Shown here piece by piece: positions 34,370 through 34,667 of a DNA stretch of 34,667 nt. The notes under the pieces are model-generated. The model searched no databases and was not told the DNA's origin. It saw nothing but the letters and a program-made list of their open reading frames with translations. This stretch comes from Methanobacteriota archaeon. Its GTDB lineage: Archaea; Thermoplasmatota; Poseidoniia; Poseidoniales; Poseidoniaceae. Location: the NCBI GenBank assembly GCA_002726845.1, contig PBSP01000065.1, positions 1 to 34,667 of the forward strand, read 5' to 3'. The first letter of the stretch is position 1. Every line of letters starts with the position of its first letter. Position numbers and translations under genes: made by a program.

Positions 34370-34667
34370 CTATATATACTCTGCGACGGAGGTCCCTTTC
34401 TGGCACATCAAGGCTCGCTTTTCAGCCTTTGCTCTTTCGTAACCGTGCCGGGTTGGACACAGCGATTGTACATTGCAGTGCATACAGGACTGATACGAAT
34501 CAGCCAGAGGTACTTTACTCAAGTCATTGTGTTTTCCAACCGAATAAAAAGCATTCATCATGTGCTTGATGTCCTGGTCTACGATGCCCATTGCTTGATG
34601 CTTTTGAGTTGGATTCGGTACGATCTTACGGCAGGACCAAGCCCTTTTGCTGAGATGAAAGAAGACA
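34370..34667 (-). CDS. C-terminal part of a probable Fe-S PD-(D/E)XK nuclease, cut by window edge
   Basis: The frame is open from the right edge to a stop at 34372-34370, giving about 98 codons of the C-terminus; an internal ATG at 34591 is probably not the start. It contains SCMHCNVQSLCP, a C-x2-C-x5-C-P motif like the C-terminal cluster motif of Cas4/AddB-type nucleases. Another Cys lies about 62 residues earlier (SKRAWSCRKIV). Catalytic residues are not in view. A short Cys-rich protein unrelated to nucleases remains possible. The stop region contains TATATATA on the minus strand, a possible promoter element for the next gene. Confidence 0.4.
   Translation of the reverse strand, partial: VFFHLSKRAWSCRKIVPNPTQKHQAMGIVDQDIKHMMNAFYSVGKHNDLSKVPLADSYQSCMHCNVQSLCPTRHGYERAKAEKRALMCQKGTSVAEYI

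Noticed and set aside
1..34667. CRISPR arrays, insertion sequences and attachment sites
   Set aside because: No regularly spaced repeats, transposase, integrase or flanking direct repeats were seen by eye. A computed repeat search could still find weak ones.
1..34667. Circular molecule joined through the two edge genes
   Set aside because: The frames do not match across the junction, the catalytic middle would be missing, and the gene content is chromosomal.

Overview
The window reads as a gene-dense chromosomal segment of a mesophilic euryarchaeon. Archaeal markers are ribosomal protein L10e, the ribosome-recycling ATPase ABCE1, a multi-OB-fold RPA with its partner RPAP, Hel308 helicase, the KEOPS subunit Cgi121, geranylgeranyl diphosphate synthase with geranylgeranyl reductase (ether lipids), and a class III type IV pilin. 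These sit beside bacterial-type MutS and MutL. My best guess is a marine group II (Poseidoniales-like) or related Thermoplasmata-lineage archaeon. That placement is inferred from gene content; no phylogeny was run. I recognised no rRNA, tRNA, CRISPR array, insertion sequence or prophage.

Layout. 1-2742 (minus): L10e, ABCE1, then the start of a PD-(D/E)XK nuclease cut by the left edge. 2876-8798 (plus): a membrane-anchored exported protein, mutS, mutL. 8757-10103 (minus): aroA. 10174-11964 (plus): moaA and a LON-domain protein. 11959-14596 (minus): GGPP synthase, geranylgeranyl reductase, type IV pilin. 14678-15760 (plus): a divergent hydroxymethylbilane-synthase-like protein. 15739-16356 (minus): a coiled-coil protein. 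16528-18282 (plus): a protein with SAP-like repeats. 18276-23899 (minus): RPA, RPAP, a small unknown protein, two membrane platform proteins and a secretion ATPase. 24054-26900 (minus): tldD and pmbA/tldE. 27015-30155 (minus): hel308 and cgi121. 30243-30749 (plus): a small TerB-like membrane protein. 30738-33818 (minus): hotdog thioesterase, SprT-like metalloprotease, large exported membrane protein. 33918-34667 (minus): a small basic protein, and the C-terminal part of a probable Fe-S nuclease cut by the right edge.

The genome is compact. No gene-free stretch exceeds about 175 bases (the longest is 16357-16527), and all five convergent gene pairs overlap at their 3' ends. Shine-Dalgarno motifs are frequent and settle several starts, including a TTG start for mutL.

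I see no obvious new defence or mobile system. The strongest oddities are an ABCE1 that has lost half of the canonical Fe-S cysteines, a single-strand-DNA-binding (RPA) operon running into a pilus motor cluster, a HemC-like protein without the usual cofactor-domain signature, and halves of two Fe-S nucleases at opposite edges.
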